A stretch of DNA of 32,613 nucleotides from Chthoniobacteraceae bacterium (GTDB taxonomy: Bacteria > Verrucomicrobiota > Verrucomicrobiia > Chthoniobacterales > Chthoniobacteraceae): contig CANJPY010000056.1 of the NCBI GenBank assembly GCA_947476255.1, forward strand, positions 1 through 32,613, written 5' to 3'. Under the pieces are notes generated by a model. The model did not search any database. It was not told where the DNA came from and saw only the letters and a list, made by a program, of their open reading frames with translations. The stretch's first letter is position 1, and every line of letters begins with the position of its first letter. Of the stretch, positions 1 through 7,174 are shown piece after piece. Both the position numbers and the translations under genes were made by a program.

Positions 1-2
1 GG

Positions 3-245
3 ACAGAGCCTGAAACAGTAGTGGCCCGGATCAATGAGCGGGTACGCGGCTGGATCGGGTACTTTGACTACGCGCAAAGGGACGAGGGGTTTGGGAAGAT
101 GCAGAGGCAGGTGTGTCATCGAGTCCGGAGATGGCTGTGGAAGAAACATGCCAAGATCCGGGCGCATTACGGGCCGCATTATCAGAACGAACGCCTGCAT
201 GAGCAATACGGCCTGACTCGTTTTCCCACGAACGCCACACGGTGA
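3..245 (+). CDS. ltrA: Group II intron reverse transcriptase/maturase, C-terminal fragment
   Basis: The frame is open to the left edge, so the true start is outside the window; the GTG at 21 is internal. The visible residues contain the maturase-specific signature (INERVRGWIGYF), then a basic stretch (RRWLWKKH) and a short tail ending LTRFPTNATR. This is the maturase (X/GIIM) domain end that helps fold and splice the intron RNA; the reverse transcriptase domain would lie upstream. Its position immediately before intron domain V confirms it as the intron-encoded protein. The gene symbol is used in the generic family sense only. Confidence 0.85.
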   Translation, partial: TEPETVVARINERVRGWIGYFDYAQRDEGFGKMQRQVCHRVRRWLWKKHAKIRAHYGPHYQNERLHEQYGLTRFPTNATR

Positions 246-278
246 TACAAATGAAGCAAATCGGAGAACAGCCTCCGA

Positions 279-376
279 GAGCCGGATGCGGGAAATCCGC
301 CCGTCCGGTTCGATGAGGGGGAGAGGAGGACATGGGGTGGTTGTGGCCGCAAACCATCCTCGTCTCCCTACTCTAT
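279..376 (+). ncRNA. Group II intron domains V and VI
   Basis: Positions 279-311 form the conserved domain V hairpin: GAGCCGG and CCGGTTC arms enclose an inner GCGG/CCGC stem, with the catalytic AGC triad at 280-282. From about 312 a second imperfect hairpin (GAGGGGGAGAGGA pairing toward TCCTCGTCTCCC) is the domain VI equivalent, which normally carries the branch-point adenosine. The order maturase stop, DV, DVI, CTCTAT end is the normal arrangement. Confident for domain V, inferred for domain VI. Confidence 0.85.
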
Positions 377-449
377 TTAGAGAATACTTCCGCAATGCGC
401 TCGTTTTTGGGCTTTTGGCAGACGTTGTTTTCTGCGAACTGGTGGGGTG

Positions 450-1631
450 ATGAAAGTCTCCCTCCTTGCACTCTCTGGCATTGTTCTTTTTTCGAACGCT
501 CAAGCCGTTGATTTGAATGTGACACCGCGTGGAAATCTCAACAACGCGCGGGTTCAGTTTCAGGAGCAAAAGAAAGGGCACGTTGCCTTTTTTGGGGGGT
601 CGATCACCGAGATGGAGGGATACCGCCCGATGGTGTGCGAACTTTTGCAGAAGAGATTCCCTGAAACCGCTTTCACCTTCACCGCTGCTGGAGTGTCTTC
701 AACATGCTCCACTACAGGTGCTTTCCGCCTCCAGAACGACGTGCTTTCGAAGGGCCCTGTGGATTTGCTCTTCGTTGAGTATGCGGTTAATGACGATCAG
801 GATGCCTCCCATTCCAAGGAAGAGTGCATCCGCGGCATGGAGGGGATTATCCGCCATTTGCGGCGCACATACTCGAAGGCTGATGTGGTGATGACTTTTT
901 TTCTGAATGAGAGTTCCATGCAGAAATACAACGCTGGAGAGGTGCCTCTGCCCATTCTTGCGCATACGGAAGTGGCTGAAAAGTATGGGATTTCGACGAT
1001 CAACCTCGCGAAGGCTGTGACGGCTAAAATTGCTGCTGGGGAGTTCGACTGGAAAAAGTTTGGAGGAGTGCATCCCGCCCCTTTTGGCAACCGTATCGCC
1101 GCCGATATGATTGCAGATCTGTTTGCCTCCCAGTGGAGTGCGGCACCCAATGGGCCTGCAAAAAGCCATGCATTACCTGAACCTCCGATCGATGATAAGA
1201 GTTACAGCAAGGGGCGCTTTGTGGATTTTAGCGAATTGAAATTCAACGAATCCTGGAAGATTCACGTTCCTGATTGGAAAAGTCTGACTGGAGGCAAGCG
1301 GGAGCGATTTACAAAAGAAACCATGCTGGAGGGGGCGCAGGTGGGGGCGGAGTTGTCCTTTCCATTTGAGGGAACGGCTGTGGGTGCGTACGTGCTTGCA
1401 GGCCCTGATGCTGGGACCCTTGAGGCCAGCATTGATGGCGGCGCCCCCAAAAAGGTGAATCTATTTCACAAATTCAGCTCCGGTCTTCATTACCCGAGAA
1501 CTGTGATGTTTGCGGACACGCTCCCCGAGGGAAAACATGTTTTGAAATTGAAGGTTTTAGAGGAGAAGGATGGTAAAAGTTCAGGCTACGCGTTCCGGGC
1601 CCTTCATTTTGTTGTCAACGATGGAAGGTAG
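450..1631 (+). CDS. Exported SGNH/GDSL-type hydrolase
   Basis: A 393-residue protein with a signal peptide (residues 1-19, cleavage after AQA). Block I is FFGGSIT with nucleophile Ser51; block II is around GVSSTCSTTG; block III is EYAVNDD. The late block is FGGVHPAPFG, in which the histidine is kept but the aspartate expected three residues before it is Gly. A beta-rich C-terminal domain (about 240-393) may bind carbohydrate. SGNH enzymes of this type usually remove acyl groups from polysaccharides in the periplasm or outside the cell; the substrate here is unknown. A GTG at 447 immediately precedes the ATG at 450; the ATG was preferred. It stands alone just right of the group II intron and converges with the next gene. 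Confidence 0.85.
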   Translation: MKVSLLALSGIVLFSNAQAVDLNVTPRGNLNNARVQFQEQKKGHVAFFGGSITEMEGYRPMVCELLQKRFPETAFTFTAAGVSSTCSTTGAFRLQNDVLSKGPVDLLFVEYAVNDDQDASHSKEECIRGMEGIIRHLRRTYSKADVVMTFFLNESSMQKYNAGEVPLPILAHTEVAEKYGISTINLAKAVTAKIAAGEFDWKKFGGVHPAPFGNRIAADMIADLFASQWSAAPNGPAKSHALPEPPIDDKSYSKGRFVDFSELKFNESWKIHVPDWKSLTGGKRERFTKETMLEGAQVGAELSFPFEGTAVGAYVLAGPDAGTLEASIDGGAPKKVNLFHKFSSGLHYPRTVMFADTLPEGKHVLKLKVLEEKDGKSSGYAFRALHFVVNDGR

Positions 1632-1714
1632 GCGGCATTCGGTCTTTTGCTTTTGCACTCAAGGGCGGCCCACCTGCTGCGGCATTGTGGCTTTGGCGCT
1701 GGATTGTCGCGGCA

Positions 1715-2386
1715 TCACAGACCAAGCAAACGCCTTAAGTGCTGCAGTGCATTTTTAAAGAAACCGGGCTCAGGCTGAGGTTTGATTTCTCGAGAAGCAT
1801 CTGGTGGGTTCTGCGAATCAGCATCCCAGCCGGTGAGGAATTCCATGGGTTTGCCGGGGCTCAAAAGCCAGGATGTCACGGAGTCTAAACCCGCGCGTTT
1901 GGTTCTGACGATGTAGCTGATGTTCCATGCGGTGCCGGGCGCGTAAGGCCATTCCTTGAGCATATCTTGATAAAACCAAACCGTCTTGGGAGCAGCGCCA
2001 GGCAGGGGATATTGAAGTTCGTATTGGAAAAAAGTCCGCTCTGGATCACCCATTTTGGCGGGCGGCGAGATTTTCGTAACGCTCCCGGTGAGTCTGTTCG
2101 TTCCGACAGAAATAACGAGGTGGTCAAGGATGTAGGCTTGATGCTGTTGTGCGGCCCCGAGGAAGGGCTCTGGGCCGGCCTCGAGAGGGGCTTGAGCGGG
2201 GGCACTCCACGCTGCGGAAAGCTCTTGTAGCGAGACGTCTAGGGCGAGGTGAATTTGGGAGGGTTCGAATTGCACCCACATTGCGTTTTGTGGGTTGGGG
2301 TGTGCTTCCGCCCCAAGGCAGAGCGCGAGCCATGGCAGAAGCGACAAGCGGAACGGAGACGCAGTCATTCGGTGCGCAGCGAGCAT
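1715..2386 (-). CDS. Exported protein of unknown function
   Basis: A 223-residue protein with a signal peptide. The ATG at 2386 abuts the stop of the upstream esterase gene (TAA then ATG); a second ATG at residue 7 is also possible. Cleavage probably falls in AEA-HP, giving a mature protein starting HPNPQNAMWVQF. The rest looks beta-rich, without cysteines and without membrane helices. A mature N-terminus beginning with His-Pro, followed by one periplasmic-type domain, recalls the soluble N-domain of HupE/UreJ_2-type membrane proteins, and the last residues (FFKNALQHLRRLLGL) resemble the lead-in to their membrane part, which is absent. That resemblance is from memory and weak. It is probably co-transcribed with the esterase at 2387-3217. 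Confidence 0.75.
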   Translation of the reverse strand: MLAAHRMTASPFRLSLLPWLALCLGAEAHPNPQNAMWVQFEPSQIHLALDVSLQELSAAWSAPAQAPLEAGPEPFLGAAQQHQAYILDHLVISVGTNRLTGSVTKISPPAKMGDPERTFFQYELQYPLPGAAPKTVWFYQDMLKEWPYAPGTAWNISYIVRTKRAGLDSVTSWLLSPGKPMEFLTGWDADSQNPPDASREIKPQPEPGFFKNALQHLRRLLGL

Positions 2387-3217
2387 TTATTGGGTGTGCC
2401 GGTCCAGAAAGGTGAGCGCCCGCTCGAGCCATTGCGCTTCCGGTATCACGTGGCCTACCTGGGGGGCCTCGAGATAAAGGAGTCGAGGAAAGCCTTCTTT
2501 CCGAAAGCCTTGTTCAAGCACGATTTTAGTTTCCGCACGATTGAAGTCTTTTTCACCAGTCACCAATACAAAGGTGGAGGAACGCTTTGCGATTCCCAGA
2601 ACTTCGTCGTCTGGAATGTATTGAGGGGGGAAAAGTTTTTTGCCGTCGGGGGAGGGAAGGTCTGTGTAAAAGTTAACACCCATCATCGGAACCGTGCCTG
2701 TGAATAAATCGGCGTATGCCACGCCCAGGATGCTGGCGACTCGTCCGCCGCCTGAAAAGCCGGAGACATACATTCTTTTGGGATTCAGATTGAAACGAGA
2801 GCGCATTTCGATGTTTGCAACCACGGCCAGCGCAATGCGGTCCAAAATATCGCGTTTGTTTCCGGCGTTGTTGGCTCCGATGCATAGAAGTTTATGCTGG
2901 GTTAGAACGGCGTCCCACGATTCCGGGACTCTAGGGGATTCGTTGGGGGAAATCCAGACGATGAGCCCCCAGGTGCCGTCGTTGGAGTAAGAGTTTGGAA
3001 TAGCGAGTTGAAAACTTTCGCGTGCGAGGGAAAGCAGCCCCGGGATTTCCAGAGAATGTAGGCGTGCTCTGACTTCTTGGGATTCCGCCTGCTCGGGAAG
3101 CTTGGAAAATTGAATGGTTTCTATTTTTGTGCGGTTTGGACGCATTTCAAGCGCGGCTGCTTGTACCGCGATATTAAGGGAGTAAAATAGGAGTAAGAAA
3201 AACGAGGGTGTTTTCAT
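2387..3217 (-). CDS. Exported alpha/beta-hydrolase (PHB-depolymerase-like esterase)
   Basis: A 276-residue protein with a signal peptide (about 1-20, VQA). The nucleophile elbow is GFSGGG with Ser155. The likely acid is the Asp in TGEKDFN (about 224) and the likely base is the His in VGHVIP (about 255). The strand before the elbow (RMYVSGFSGGG) and the preceding NLNPKR match the polyhydroxybutyrate-depolymerase/feruloyl-esterase-like family, which cleaves ester bonds on extracellular polymers. Substrate cannot be assigned. The stop codon directly precedes the ATG of the unknown exported protein, so the two form a transcription unit read leftward, divergent from the Fe-S carrier gene at 3342. 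Confidence 0.85.
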   Translation of the reverse strand: MKTPSFFLLLFYSLNIAVQAAALEMRPNRTKIETIQFSKLPEQAESQEVRARLHSLEIPGLLSLARESFQLAIPNSYSNDGTWGLIVWISPNESPRVPESWDAVLTQHKLLCIGANNAGNKRDILDRIALAVVANIEMRSRFNLNPKRMYVSGFSGGGRVASILGVAYADLFTGTVPMMGVNFYTDLPSPDGKKLFPPQYIPDDEVLGIAKRSSTFVLVTGEKDFNRAETKIVLEQGFRKEGFPRLLYLEAPQVGHVIPEAQWLERALTFLDRHTQ

Positions 3218-3306
3218 CAGAGAGTTTTAAAAAGGACGATTCAAGGATCGCCTTGGAGGGATTTGCAAAATATCGAATGGCAAGTATGTTTAGATTAGGC
3301 ACTCGT

Positions 3307-3335
3307 TTGACTAACAGAAGATCCAAGCGTAGATT
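3307..3335 (+). promoter_or_regulatory. Sigma70-type promoter of the Fe-S carrier gene, possibly leaderless
   Basis: TTGACT (3307-3312), 17 bases, TAGATT (3330-3335). The usual 6-8 base distance from the -10 box puts the transcription start at about 3341-3343, which is the A of the ATG at 3342. No Shine-Dalgarno sequence precedes the ATG, so a leaderless mRNA is predicted. Only the boxes are seen; the start site is inferred. Confidence 0.5.
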
Positions 3336-3341
3336 ACTCGC

Positions 3342-3881
3342 ATGATTTCGATTTCTCCCTCGGCCGCGTCTCATTTGCGCACGATGCTGGCGGAACGTCA
3401 TACAGCCGAGGACGTACAGAGTTCAGTTCAAGGGGGGAGTGTTCAAGGGGGGAGTGTTCAAGGGGACGCTGTTCCCCCCGCTGTGCCATCCCTCCCCCAA
3501 CTGGGTGGAGTTTCGGGTGGAGTTTCGGGGAAAATGGGGTTGCGCATTGTGGTGGAAAAAGGCGGCTGTGCGGGGATGCAATACGAGATGCGCTTTGATG
3601 TTTCTGGTCCTGAGGATATTGTCAATGAATCTGAAGGGGCATGCGTTTTTGTGGATCCAGCAAGCGCCAGGTTTCTCGGCGGTGCCTCTCTCGATTATTG
3701 TGATGATCTGGTGGGCACTGGGTTTCGTTTGCACAACCCTAATGCGGCTCGGAGTTGCGGCTGTGGGACCTCCTTTGAGCCCCTGGAGGAACCCCTGGAG
3801 GGCCGCGAAGTGCTGGCACAGGCTGGGGTGGCAAAGGCTGGGGTGGCACAGGAAAGGGAGGCGACTGCGACTGCCCGTTGA
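3342..3881 (+). CDS. HesB/IscA-type Fe-S cluster carrier with low-complexity insert
   Basis: A 179-residue protein, long for A-type carriers (usually about 105-125). It keeps the start motif ISISPSAASHLR, Cys76 in GGCAGMQY, and the C-terminal pair Cys139/Cys141 in SCGCGTSF, so all three cluster ligands are present. A-type carriers receive Fe-S clusters from the scaffold and pass them to apo-enzymes in the cytoplasm. The extra length has two sources: a Gly/Ser/Val/Pro insert (about 22-65) between the first helix and the beta core, and a tail (about 148-179). Both are built from in-frame tandem duplications (listed separately). The start follows from the family N-terminus. The next gene begins 24 bases downstream. 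No other isc or suf gene is visible. Confidence 0.9.
   Translation: MISISPSAASHLRTMLAERHTAEDVQSSVQGGSVQGGSVQGDAVPPAVPSLPQLGGVSGGVSGKMGLRIVVEKGGCAGMQYEMRFDVSGPEDIVNESEGACVFVDPASARFLGGASLDYCDDLVGTGFRLHNPNAARSCGCGTSFEPLEEPLEGREVLAQAGVAKAGVAQEREATATAR
3426..3470 (+). repeat. 15-bp tandem repeat inside the Fe-S carrier gene
   Basis: Two exact copies of GTTCAAGGGGGGAGT (3426-3440, 3441-3455) and a third with a changed end (3456-3470), encoding VQGGS, VQGGS, VQGDA. The unit length is a multiple of three, so copy changes keep the frame. They fall between helix 1 and the beta core of the carrier. Confidence 0.95.
3504..3527 (+). repeat. 12-bp tandem duplication inside the Fe-S carrier gene
   Basis: GGTGGAGTTTCG occurs twice back to back (3504-3515, 3516-3527), encoding GVSGGVSG. 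It is a second, independent in-frame duplication in the same insert. Confidence 0.95.
3815..3852 (+). repeat. 15-bp tandem repeat in the 3' end of the Fe-S carrier gene
   Basis: GGCACAGGCTGGGGT (3815-3829), GGCAAAGGCTGGGGT (3830-3844) and a partial third copy (3845-3852), encoding AQAGV/AKAGV/AQ. It lies after the cysteine pair, in the dispensable-looking tail. Just upstream, CCCCTGGAG is also doubled around 3780-3800. Confidence 0.9.
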
Positions 3882-3905
3882 TAGGGAGGCGCGTTGAGTT
3901 GAGCC

Positions 3906-5822
3906 ATGCCGAACAGCGTTTTCAAAGAAGAACCGACCAAGAGCAAGGGACGGGACAACCTGTTTCTGTGGACGGTGTTTCTGCTTTTGCTTGCGGCTCT
4001 TGTTTTCGCCTGCTGGCTGGGCAGTTTTTATATTTTCGGCCATCCTGAACAGCCAAGGGCTTACCGTATTCTTCAGAAGCTTGGTAAACTGGCGCCCCCT
4101 GCGCGATTTATCGTCACCAAGGCCCCCCCGGGCGAGTTTTTAGAGGCGCAGAGGGTTTTTGAACGTTACAGCAAATACACTGCCCTGCAGATGCAGCGGG
4201 AAAATGAACTGCTCTTTCGCTGCTACCTTAAAAATTACTCGGAGACAAAGAAGGCCGTTCCGTACCTGACAGGGAAGTTTGTGATCTTGAGGGCCTACGA
4301 ACTGCAGCGTGGAGACCTCATTAACTCGGGGGTTGTGGTGCTGACTCAGGCCGTGGATTTTCCCCAGATGTTGGCCGAGATTGTTTATCCAACCCCCAAG
4401 GAGCGTGTATCGGACGTGCTTGCCTTGCTGCAACCTGGTTTGGAACTGCGTCTTCAGCGAACCTTGGACCTTTCTGCGATTGTGCAGGTCTGTCACGCAC
4501 CTGATGGGAGGTTGCAGGTCTCTGTTTTTCCGCTTTTGTATGGCAGTTATGCCCTCAAAAATGGAGTTGGAAGTTTCTCCCTCGAACCGCCTGGTTCTCT
4601 CAATGTGGCTGCCGGGTTTCCTCTGGTGCGGGGGGAGGAGGTCCGGTCTGTAATGCGGGATAATCTTCGCCGCAAGGCCGTTGTCAAAGGTTCACAACCG
4701 GACTCTCAGGAGCTCTCGGGAGAGATTATCCGGGTTGACGACATCCCTCCCCTTGGTTCCTCGAACCCGCCCTCTGCCTTGGCCGCGAACGCTGAAAGTG
4801 CGAGGCCCGCACAGAAAACGATGGGAAACGAAGCCTCCAGTCCCCTTTCTGCGGTGATTTCTCCGAGGACGGGGCTCGGAGAGGAGCAGCGAACCGCATC
4901 CACCATGGATGGCGTTCCAGGCAAAGCCACAGACGGGAAAATGGTGGTGTCCGGTTCCGTCGTTGCGCAGGGCCGTGAGGCTGACTCCAAGATGGAGGGG
5001 GGGGGGAAGGCCGAGCCGGTAAAGAATGGAAATCCTGCCTGGATGGCCAGAGTCGTCCCCAACTCAGGCACAACCGGGACAACCGGGACAACTGGGACAA
5101 CTGGGACAACTGGGACAACTGGGACAACTGGGACAACCGGGACAGCAAGCGTCGTAAGCCGGACGGAGGTGAAGTCGGGCGGCTTGGCTTCCATCGTTGA
5201 TTCGCAAGCCGCAAAAAACGGGAAGGGAAATACGGCTCCAGCGGGTTCTGCATCTTCGAAAGCCCCGCCAGTTTTGCAGGTTGCGAGCACGGTTTCCACT
5301 CAGCCCGCAGTCACAGCCCCGCCGAAAGTCATACCGAAGCAGGCGGCGGTCTCTGGCGGCACAGTGCCGCCTTCTGCGAGCGCGGGGGCTGCGCCTCTAG
5401 GGAATGCGGGGAATGCGGGGACTGGAGGGAAACCCTTTCTCGCGGCTTCTCCTGCGCCCTCGACGACCCAGCCGACGGGCACTTGGAAAACATACAGCGG
5501 CGGAAAGTCTCCCTCGGGTAAATCAGTGACGACAGAGCAGGCGACATCTCTGCAAGGGCGCAATGATGGGGCCCCGATTTATTTGCACGGTCGTTTTACG
5601 GTGACTGCTGTCGGTACGAACAGGGCGGTGCTTCGGCAGGCGGGGGCGGGAGAGGGCAAAAGTCAGCCTCGTGTGATTGTGGAATATCCCGCCGGAGCCG
5701 TACCGCCGCAACAGGGTGGGTCTGTGGCCCGTGAAGACGGCCGGGGATTTGAAATCCGGGAGGTGCGTAGGACGCCCGACGGGCAGGTGAATATTTTTGT
5801 AAGAGAAGTGAGCTCCCCATAA
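3906..5822 (+). CDS. Membrane-anchored low-complexity protein of unknown function
   Basis: A 638-residue protein with a short basic cytoplasmic N-terminus and one membrane helix (about 19-44, LFLWTVFLLLLAALVFACW); the rest is predicted to lie outside the membrane. Residues about 45-270 look folded. Residues about 270-540 are rich in Ala, Gly, Pro, Ser and Thr, and include an 8-copy Thr-Thr-Gly run (DNA 5070-5141) and a Gly3 encoded by a run of ten G (4997-5006). The last about 100 residues look folded again (RFTVTAVGTNRAVLRQ onward). The overall design resembles an envelope-spanning linker protein, but I recognise no named family. It follows the Fe-S carrier by 24 bases and ends 211 bases before hisC. 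Function unknown. Confidence 0.8.
   Translation: MPNSVFKEEPTKSKGRDNLFLWTVFLLLLAALVFACWLGSFYIFGHPEQPRAYRILQKLGKLAPPARFIVTKAPPGEFLEAQRVFERYSKYTALQMQRENELLFRCYLKNYSETKKAVPYLTGKFVILRAYELQRGDLINSGVVVLTQAVDFPQMLAEIVYPTPKERVSDVLALLQPGLELRLQRTLDLSAIVQVCHAPDGRLQVSVFPLLYGSYALKNGVGSFSLEPPGSLNVAAGFPLVRGEEVRSVMRDNLRRKAVVKGSQPDSQELSGEIIRVDDIPPLGSSNPPSALAANAESARPAQKTMGNEASSPLSAVISPRTGLGEEQRTASTMDGVPGKATDGKMVVSGSVVAQGREADSKMEGGGKAEPVKNGNPAWMARVVPNSGTTGTTGTTGTTGTTGTTGTTGTTGTASVVSRTEVKSGGLASIVDSQAAKNGKGNTAPAGSASSKAPPVLQVASTVSTQPAVTAPPKVIPKQAAVSGGTVPPSASAGAAPLGNAGNAGTGGKPFLAASPAPSTTQPTGTWKTYSGGKSPSGKSVTTEQATSLQGRNDGAPIYLHGRFTVTAVGTNRAVLRQAGAGEGKSQPRVIVEYPAGAVPPQQGGSVAREDGRGFEIREVRRTPDGQVNIFVREVSSP
4997..5006 (+). 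repeat. Poly(G)10 tract inside a coding region
   Basis: Ten consecutive G in the codons GAG GGG GGG GGG of the membrane-anchored protein. Homopolymers of this length are prone to slippage; a one-base change would truncate the protein in its linker. Confidence 0.95.
5070..5141 (+). repeat. 9-bp tandem repeat, eight copies
   Basis: Eight units of ACAACYGGG encode Thr-Thr-Gly. The first two and the last read ACAACCGGG and the five between read ACAACTGGG, which suggests recent expansion of the inner units. In frame, so copy-number change alters linker length without a frameshift. Confidence 0.95.
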
Positions 5823-5841
5823 ATTGGAGTCCGGCTTGGAG

Positions 5842-5898
5842 CCGATCTCAGAGAAAAGAGCTGATCTCAGAGAAAAGAGCCGATCTCAGAGAAAAGAG
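5842..5898 (+). repeat. 19-bp tandem repeat, three copies, upstream of hisC
   Basis: Three adjacent 19-base units (5842-5860, 5861-5879, 5880-5898) of CYGATCTCAGAGAAAAGAG, differing only at one C/T. The period is not a multiple of three, which argues that this stretch is untranslated leader rather than the N-terminus of HisC, although a frame is open through it from 5824. Confidence 0.95.
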
Positions 5899-6033
5899 CG
5901 GAGAGCTCCAGGGAGGAGGATGCATGGGGCCTTGGTTCGGAGCCAGAAACGGGGGGGATGCTGGCGGTTCTTGAAATCAATGTCTGCTGGAAGTTGGCAA
6001 ATGGCTGCTGTGCCCCTTATGCTGCCGAGCTTT

Positions 6034-7125
6034 ATGTCTTCCATCTGGAATCTCGCCCATCCCTGGCTCCGTGACCTTGTTGCCTATGAACCCGGTAAGC
6101 CCATCGAGGATGTGGCTCGTGAGCTTGGCCTTGAGCCTTCGTCGATCGTCAAGCTGGCCTCGAATGAAAACCCTCTCGGGCCTTCCCCAAAGGCCTTGGA
6201 GGCCATGCACGCTTGCCTTGAAAGGAGTCATTTTTATCCGGATGGCGGCGGCTATTATTTGCGGGAAGCTATCGGCAAGCGCTGCGGTTTACAGCGTGAG
6301 AACGTGATCCTAGGGTGCGGCTCAAACGAGGTGATTGAGTTTATCGGGCATGCGTTCCTCAAACCGGGAGACGAGATCGTCACCGCTCAACATGCCTTTG
6401 TCGTTTACAAACTTATGGCAACGCTGTTTGGCGCGCGTACCGTCGAAGTCCCGGATCCCGGATACAAGCACGATCTGGAGGCGATGGCGGCGGCAATTAC
6501 GCCCGCCACGCGAGAGGTTTTTATCGCCAATCCCAACAATCCCACGGGAACTTTGGTTTCCCAAACGGAAATCGATCGTTTTATGGACAAGGTCCCCGAC
6601 CATGTCGTGGTTGTTTTTGACGAGGCGTACTTTGAGTTTCTTGAAAATGCGCCGGATACACTGAAGTTTGTGCGGCAGGGACGGAATGTCGTGGTGCTGA
6701 GAACGTTCTCGAAAATTCAAGGACTGGCCAATCTGCGAATCGGGTATGGGCTGGCTAACCCGGATTTGATAGCTGTGCTTCAAAAAACGAGGCAGCCGTT
6801 TAATGCCAATGGGATTGCCCAAGCCGGGGCACTCGCCGGTCTTTTGGACCAGGAACATCAAGACAAAACCAAGAGAATCACGGATGAAGGAAGAAGCTTT
6901 CTCCAAGAAAGTTTTTCAAAGATGCGCCTCGAATTTATTCCAAGCTACGCAAACTTTGTATTGGTGAAAGTGGGTGATGGCAAAGCGGTGTTTAACGCAC
7001 TCATGAAGCAGGGAATCATCATTCGGGACATGGCGGCATACAAGCTGCCGCAATGGATCCGTGTTTCCGTGGGAACCATGGAGCAGAATCAGCGGTTTGT
7101 GAAGGCGCTGGGACAATTGCTGTAG
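6034..7125 (+). CDS. hisC: Histidinol-phosphate aminotransferase
   Basis: A PLP-dependent class I/II aminotransferase that converts imidazole-acetol phosphate and glutamate to histidinol phosphate in histidine synthesis, and often accepts aromatic amino acids. Features: substrate loop LASNENPLGPSP near the N-terminus, NPNNPTG (about 167), FDEAY with the PLP-ring Asp (about 196), and TFSK with the Schiff-base Lys (about 227), followed by GLANLRIGY. The open frame extends back to 5824, but that part crosses the 19-bp repeats and resembles nothing. The ATG at 6034 gives 363 residues, normal for HisC, with the usual start before WLRDLVAYEPGKP. An ATG at 6001 is an alternative. It is isolated from other his genes and lies 49 bases before mnmE. 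Confidence 0.92.
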   Translation: MSSIWNLAHPWLRDLVAYEPGKPIEDVARELGLEPSSIVKLASNENPLGPSPKALEAMHACLERSHFYPDGGGYYLREAIGKRCGLQRENVILGCGSNEVIEFIGHAFLKPGDEIVTAQHAFVVYKLMATLFGARTVEVPDPGYKHDLEAMAAAITPATREVFIANPNNPTGTLVSQTEIDRFMDKVPDHVVVVFDEAYFEFLENAPDTLKFVRQGRNVVVLRTFSKIQGLANLRIGYGLANPDLIAVLQKTRQPFNANGIAQAGALAGLLDQEHQDKTKRITDEGRSFLQESFSKMRLEFIPSYANFVLVKVGDGKAVFNALMKQGIIIRDMAAYKLPQWIRVSVGTMEQNQRFVKALGQLL

Positions 7126-7174
7126 ACAGAAATCATCCGCGTTAGAACCAGTCGCAGGTTTTTTTTGCATTTGA

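Larger units (their letters stand above)
1..376 (+). mobile_element. Group II intron, 3' part (5' end outside window)
   Basis: The window opens inside a group II intron. The end of a reverse transcriptase/maturase frame (stop at 243-245) is followed after about 33 bases by a domain V hairpin (279-311) and a domain VI-like stem-loop. The sequence ends in CTCTAT at 371-376, a terminus typical of bacterial group II introns. The exact 3' splice point is inferred from that terminus. The RNA structure, ribozyme core and 5' boundary lie upstream and cannot be seen, so whether the intron is intact is unknown. The downstream exon begins about 377, some 70 bases before the SGNH hydrolase gene, so the insertion appears intergenic. 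Confidence 0.85.

Noticed and set aside
2262..2280. A tRNA-like T-arm (GGGTTCGAATTGCACCC)
   Set aside because: It lies inside the coding sequence of the exported protein and no acceptor, D or anticodon arms surround it.
5842..5898. Possible CRISPR repeats
   Set aside because: The 19-base units are directly adjacent without spacers, and no cas gene is present.
7126..7174. Terminator between hisC and mnmE
   Set aside because: The run of eight T is preceded by only a 4-bp stem (AACC/GGTT), too weak to call.
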